Shown: positions 59,469-64,000 of the stretch, piece after piece
Layout: every line of letters begins with the position of its first letter
Numbering within the stretch: the stretch's first letter is position 1
Assembly: GCA_038277395.1 (NCBI GenBank)
Contig: CM076196.1
Coordinates: 78,982,286-79,046,285 of the forward strand
Origin: Dryocosmus kuriphilus
Taxonomy: Eukaryota > Arthropoda > Insecta > Hymenoptera > Cynipidae
DNA length: 64,000 nt
Direction: 5' to 3'
Made by a program: the position numbers and the translations under genes
Notes under the pieces: model-generated
What the model was told of the DNA's origin: nothing
The model's input: only the letters and a program-made list of their open reading frames with translations
Databases searched by the model: none

Positions 59469-61202
59469 TCAATCGGGAAAGAAATGTATAACAAAAGCTT
59501 TACTGATCTGTAGCTTGCTTGGATTTTTCATATTACCTTTGAAAAATTTTTCAAAATCTTGCAAAATGTTTTCGCATGAATCAATCATTGTGAAGGAAGG
59601 CTTACGAGCATTACGAATCAGTTCCACATATTCAGCAGAAGTTTCTATTTTTTCTATTCTTTTTAATTTTTGGGAATATGTACCAAAATTTCTATCGCAC
59701 TGGTTGAATGAATGGCCTCGAACTGGAAATAATACATAATGTATTTCTGTTTGCAGGTGAATGGATAGCAAAATTAAAAAATTAAGCACCGTGTAATTTT
59801 TATTTTGGCCAGGACATCCATCCGAAAAAAGAGTTATGCTGCGGTGCTTCATTTTATCATATTCATTCAATATGGCGTACTGAATAAAACTACAGACAAT
59901 ACTTGCACCCTTTTTTGCAAGCCCTTCGCGAAAAGAAAACATAAAACTTTTGTTCGCATTGCGTATATGCACATTGAATAGAAAAAGCCATAGTAAACGT
60001 CGATAAAACTGATCAGAAACTGGTAATTTTGGCAAGGGCAAATTTTGTGCAAAATCAAACTCGCAGCAAAGACTACTTTTGTCAGAACGGAATTGTTTTT
60101 TTAATGCAAAGTAGCTTTGAGCATTTTCCTTGTACTTTATGGTTTTTTGGTCCTCTACACCATCAGTTTCGCTTTTATAACAAATGTTGCATATGTCAGT
60201 TCGAGGTAATTTAAACGTAAATCCACTGAAATAGTTAAAAAAATTACTGTACGTGCATACACTTATTGGCAGTTTTTCCCCACTTGCGTTTTGGGAAAAA
60301 TATTCTCCAAACAATGTGTAAAGAGTCTTTAAATTTAGTGCTGGATTTTCAAAATATTTTAAACCAGTCGAATTGCGTTTATAATGTGAACATTTATGTG
60401 GAATTGATTCACAATGCTTCAGTATCATTTGCTTAATATTTTCTGATAACTTAACCTGATTTTCGCGTCGTCCACCTCCTAAATTTGCCAAAGGCTGATT
60501 ATTTAAGAGTTTTTTTTTAACGGTTTCAACTCGTTTTTTACCTAAACGCAGAAACTTACAGAAAAAAGTTTTACACATTGTAATGTTATTCTCTTCAGTA
60601 GGGAATAAATACGTCCATTTGATTAAGCGAAGTTTTTCCTTGGCTTCCGTTTCATCAGGATCATTACATTTTAGCATTCCACGAAGAAGAAAATTTTGTT
60701 TATGATAATCACCCAGATCCCAAAATCTTTTATGTAATGCTTTTTGTTGATCCAATGAAATCTTTTCAAAACATTTATCTCTACAGCAAGACTGTGCAAC
60801 TTTGAAGGATCTCTCTGCAACTGTTTTCAAGGTTTCATTGTTTTCACCAATTTTTGACTTAGTGATATACTGTTTTCCCTGAAATATAAAAAAAAAATAT
60901 TCTAGGAATCCCGAAGTAGATCTTTTCTCGTTTCACCAAAAAATTATTTGGACCAGTAATCGATAAAAATTTAACATCAGAAAATTATTTAAATCCAATA
61001 ATCATGTAGGAGAATCTTTTAGAGGTAAAATTAATTTGAAAATAAAGTATTGAAAATACGAAAATTATGATAAAAAAAGCTTAAAATTTACTTTTTAATG
61101 GCGAACATGGACGAATTTCGATTTTACCTTATTTTTGGCACATTTCTTTTTATTCTTACTTCACGAACTTTCAGTCCTACTTCTTTTTCTGCCTCGAGTC
61201 AT
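59469..61202 (-). CDS. Two-exon transposon protein, GQNKN (DUF7869-like) type
   Basis: Exon 2 (60878-59469) is fully open for 469 codons. It resembles a family widespread in arthropods and Hydra that I know as DUF7869-like. Landmarks: CCRDKCFEKI and RFWDLGDYHKQN near the N-terminus, a basic RRENQVKLSE region, CNICYKSE, CEFDFAQNLPLPKLP, LFSDGCPGQNKN, then FPVRGHSFNQCDRNFG. The D in CEFDF, the D in FSDGC and the D in QCDRNFG could form an RNase H-like catalytic set (inference). The frame continues upstream of any ATG to an acceptor, TATATTTCAG at 60879. A donor AAG/GTAAAA lies at 61128/61127, with exon 1 starting at ATG 61202 (MTRGRKRSRTES); the phases match. Exon 1 has one TGA at codon 14, so this copy may be recently dead. 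It lies between the long arms and is probably the transposase. Confidence 0.72.
61128..61202 (-). pseudogene. Exon 1 of the GQNKN-type gene, with one stop
   Basis: 75 bp: ATG, a basic MTRGRKRSRTESS, TGA, then a Lys-rich KNKKKCAKNK up to the donor GTAAAA. The intron is 249 bp. Loss in exon 1 while exon 2 stays open suggests recent inactivation, or that translation starts elsewhere. Confidence 0.5.
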
Positions 61203-61381
61203 TTTCTAATTCTTCACTCAGAGAATTCCAATTTTTAAAATATTATTAAAACTATTCTTTACAGCAAGAATACTTAATAAAAGTAAATGTGTACTGCTTA
61301 TGACAGAAATAGCCCTTTTTAATTTCTTTGCCAAAATATGGCTGTTACATTATAGTTTCATTCTTTACAAGAAGGACAACT

Positions 61382-62071
61382 AACCATAATAACAGTTTGT
61401 TTTGGTTGGGCTGCATGACCTTCAAAATTTTCGCTAAAAGCTGCATTAGCTACAGCACGTGCACTCAACCCAACAGTAAATAAGGATTTTCAATAGTTAT
61501 TATTAAAGTGTGTTAAGTTATTAACACATTTAATTATTACACTTTGGTATTATTCAATATTCAAACATATGAATTGCAAAAATTTTCATCATTGTTGATG
61601 GCAAAATGTAGCGAGAGTGGCATTTCACGTCGTGTGGACTCTCGGTACATTCCACGCACCAGACGTCCAGCCGTTTGCGTCTTGAAATATTAATAATTTT
61701 TAAACCATCAATTCGATTGATGTCAAACTTTCTAAAAAACTTCTTTCAACATTCATCCACAACTTTCTCACTGGAAGTTTATCGTTGCTCAAAATTCGCT
61801 CGCTAAACGAAGCGCTTGAAGATTACAATTCATGATTTTTACAATGCCTAAACAAATAATTAACAACTTTTTTGTTTATAACAATATTTACTTTTTTCTT
61901 TTTTAGCTAGTCTGGTAAGACTTAAACACGTGATCTGCTTAATTTAAAGCAAACAATTCTGAAAATTGGCTATGTTAGGGCGAGTTGAAGTTAAAAAAGA
62001 TTAAAATTTTTTGTTTTCAAAAAATCTACTTTTTTCCAATCATTTCAAAAACTAAAAAAGCTACAAAATTT
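61382..62071. repeat. Right long inverted arm (uninterrupted)
   Basis: Complete arm of ~690 bp, the inverse of 56014-56091 plus 57367-58002. It shows the empty target of the HINE-like insertion as AATC-T6-AAC when read inverted. Confidence 0.9.
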
Positions 62072-62075
62072 TGCA

Positions 62076-63170
62076 AAAGGAAGAAAAGATGCGCTTTGAA
62101 ATTCTCTACAAATATCGGTTCTTAAAATTAACATTTGAACAATTTTTAAAATTGACGTTCTGGACAATACTTCTCACGCTGAATCCATGCGTATCCCCTT
62201 TTGACTTCGGGAGGTTCAATTGTTCACGAAGGTGATTGCCTCCTCATTTGACGAAAACCTCTGTCCTCCGTGGGCAGTTTTTAGATGAGGAAACAAAAAC
62301 AGAAGTCGCTTGGGGCTAAATCTGGTGAGTAAGGCGGATGTTCAAGCAGTTCAAACTGTAATTCATGGATTTTCGCCATGGCGACCGCTGAGATGTGAGA
62401 CGGCGCGTTGTCTTGGTGAAACAGGATTTTCTTTTTCTGCAAATGTGGCCGTTTTTTTGCAATTTCTGCCTTCAGCTTGTCAAGTAATGATGCGTAGTAT
62501 ACACCTGTAATGGTTTTTCCTTTTTGAAGATAATCGATTAAGATAACTCCATGACTATCTCAAAAAACAGTCGCCATCACTTTCCCAGCCGAAAAAAAAA
62601 CAGTTTTTGCTTTTTTTGGAGCCGGTTCCCCCTTTGCAGTCCACTGTTTTGACTGTATTTTTGTTTCGGGCGTATAATGGTGTATCCAAATTTCATCTAG
62701 AGTAATTAATCGGCGCCAAAACTCGGATTTATTGCGCCTAAACTGCACCAAATGAGCGTTGGAAATGTTCATTCGAACACGTTTTTGGTCTAACGTGAGC
62801 AAACGCGGCACCCAACGCGCGGACAGCTTTCTCATGCCTAAATCTTGATTTAATATGTGACAAACGCGTTCTTTGGACATTTTCATAACCTCTGCTGTCT
62901 CTCTTACCTTAATTCGGCGGTTGTCTAGCACCATTTGGTGAACTTCAGCGATGTTATCGTCAGTAGTTGCAGTTTTTGGACGTCCTGAACGTTCATCGTC
63001 TCCCAAGCTCTCTTACGTCCACGTTTAAATCCAGCTGCCCAAAATTTCACTGTGGTAAATGATGAAGCATTATCCCCATACACAGTTTTCAACTTATCTT
63101 TGATTTGCGTAGGCGTATTGCCTTTCAAAAACAAATATTTAATGACAGCACGATACTCAATTTTTTCCAT
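62076..63170 (-). pseudogene. mariner transposase, main part
   Basis: The start is ATG at 63170 (MEKIEYRAVIKYLFLKG); the frame is open a few codons further upstream but this is the family start. Seen: N-terminal DNA-binding region with FTTVKFWAAGFKRGRK; a frameshift near 63005; DDERSGRPKTATTDDN; DLGMRKLSARWVPRLL; first catalytic D in LITLDEIW; KQWTAKGEPAPKKAK. After further frame breaks come HQDNAPSH near 62430 and YSPDLAPSDF near 62330, with the 34-residue spacing of DD34D. The last ~130 bp before the insertion no longer match transposase well, so another small change is likely there. Confidence 0.88.
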
Positions 63171-63350
63171 TTTCCCAAAAACACTCACATCGACTCACTC
63201 AAGCGGCTGTCAACTAAAAACTGCGCGTCCAAAGTGGCTGAAACTTTGGTGGGTAACTGTCAAAAGATGCACAACTACATTCACTAGCTTTCATTGACGA
63301 GTGCTGCTATTTTCATGTTGAGGTCGGAAACTTTTCAGACCACCCTTGTA

Positions 63351-64000
63351 CTTATTCAGTGTTCCAAAACTAAGGTCAAGTTCATTAGCCAGGTTGATCC
63401 AACCAAAATTAACAAATTTAGAGCATTTTCAAAATTAAAACAAAAATGTCTTATGATTTTCAGAAACTTTGTAAAAGTTTCTGGTATATGACAAAAAGAC
63501 TTGTAAATTATGTTAATGACATTTTTAAATTCGGTGCAAATTAAAAAGTTTACATGATTTTCAATATTAAATTTTTTTTTAAATAGGAAAAACTTTTTTC
63601 TAACAGATTAACCAATTTGAATCGAAATTTTTTGGAGATATCAAATATAAGGTGAGCATATCTAATATCGGACTATATACCTATATCGGACTAGTATCGA
63701 ATTTCGAATTTGCGTGCGTTAAAACCGCTCCGGGGAGCATTGTGGTAGCATTGTTAATTAATTAATATACCAACAATTGGTATCGCTGCAGAACACCTAA
63801 TGTGTTGTTTAGCAAAGTTTTTGTACACCGGCCGAGTGGATTTTCCAATTCTTAACTTTTTTCAAATGTAAGTATTTGTTATTTAAGCTATTCCAATATC
63901 GCTAAACAAAAAACTGAAATACACCATTCGATTCGTCTTCATTTACCTTTTCAAAAATACTTTTCAAAATCACAAAATCACAAAAAACTGTTTACAAATT
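63351..64000. other. AT-rich intergenic DNA at the window end
   Basis: No supported gene. A 'tatcggacta' motif is repeated near 63667-63698. Confidence 0.45.

Larger units (their letters stand above)
56014..62071 (-). mobile_element. 6.06-kb DNA transposon with ~700-bp terminal inverted repeats
   Basis: It sits inside mariner copy 3. Its arms begin AAATTTTGTAGCTTTTTTAG and match over ~700 bp at ~90% or better by eye. The left arm is 56014-58002, counting out a HINE-like insertion; the right arm is 61382-62071. TGCA lies outside both ends (56010-56013 and 62072-62075) and may be a 4-bp duplication, though TGCA is its own inverse so it could be part of the arms. One spliced gene lies inside. 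Long arms and 4-bp duplications occur in Sola-type elements, but I cannot assign a superfamily. Confidence 0.85.
55895..63348 (-). mobile_element. mariner transposon, copy 3 (different family), split by a 6.06-kb insertion
   Basis: The ends are CGAGGGTGGTCTGAAAAGTT on the left and its inverse (one mismatch) on the right, with TA at 55893-55894 and 63349-63350. The left 119 bp (to 56013) and the right part (from 62072) together make ~1.4 kb of mariner. The insertion lies near the 3' end of the transposase gene. Confidence 0.9.

Overview
This window looks like gene-poor, AT-rich arthropod nuclear DNA, most likely insect. The evidence is three mariner transposons, PIF/Harbinger and hAT miniature elements, a non-LTR retrotransposon, a spliced transposon gene, microsatellites and satellite arrays. 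There are no operons, ribosome binding sites or bacterial gene packing. I recognise no intact host gene. Nearly every recognisable coding stretch belongs to a mobile element and most are broken. The exact order is not provable from the sequence.

Layout. 1-1952: two nested copies of a dispersed family, called here the HINE-like family. It has sub-terminal inverted repeats, a GTC microsatellite, diverged ~153 bp internal repeats, a CpG-rich palindromic tail, a terminal hairpin and T-rich targets. 2140-3590: a GC-rich island with ~100 bp tandem repeats. 6097-7369 and 10334-11657: two decayed mariners of one family. 9160-10126 and 12793-14219: foldback elements. 12494-12757: an hAT-type MITE with a perfect 8-bp duplication. 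15040-15778: a Harbinger MITE inserted in an older copy of itself, keeping a 55-codon transposase N-terminus. 18254-21713: a 3.46 kb DNA transposon with a decayed arthropod transposon protein. 25864-29600: a broken non-LTR retrotransposon. 29799-32073: more HINE-like copies. 32200-32640: an 80-bp minisatellite. 35136-42202: a HINE-like copy whose interior has expanded into a ~757-bp satellite. 44885-46112: a TA-flanked foldback. 46080-49731: a nine-copy 406-bp satellite whose unit begins inside that foldback's terminal repeat. 50974-52354: a foldback with G18 and C26 runs. 55895-63348: a mariner split by a 6.06 kb transposon with ~700-bp inverted repeats, itself hit by two HINE-like insertions.

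How the parts relate. Nesting gives a relative order of insertion: mariner, then the long-TIR element, then HINE-like copies; and old HINE, then young HINE. Two satellites appear to have grown from transposon sequence, one inside a HINE-like element and one from a MITE end. The 3.46 kb element and the two foldbacks share the terminal motif CACAGGCC(C/T)AC and a TTA on their right flank, which suggests one transposase and its non-autonomous dependants. The best candidates for something not well described are the HINE-like family with its satellite offspring, and the long-TIR element with a two-exon GQNKN-type protein. Family names come from remembered motifs, not database searches.
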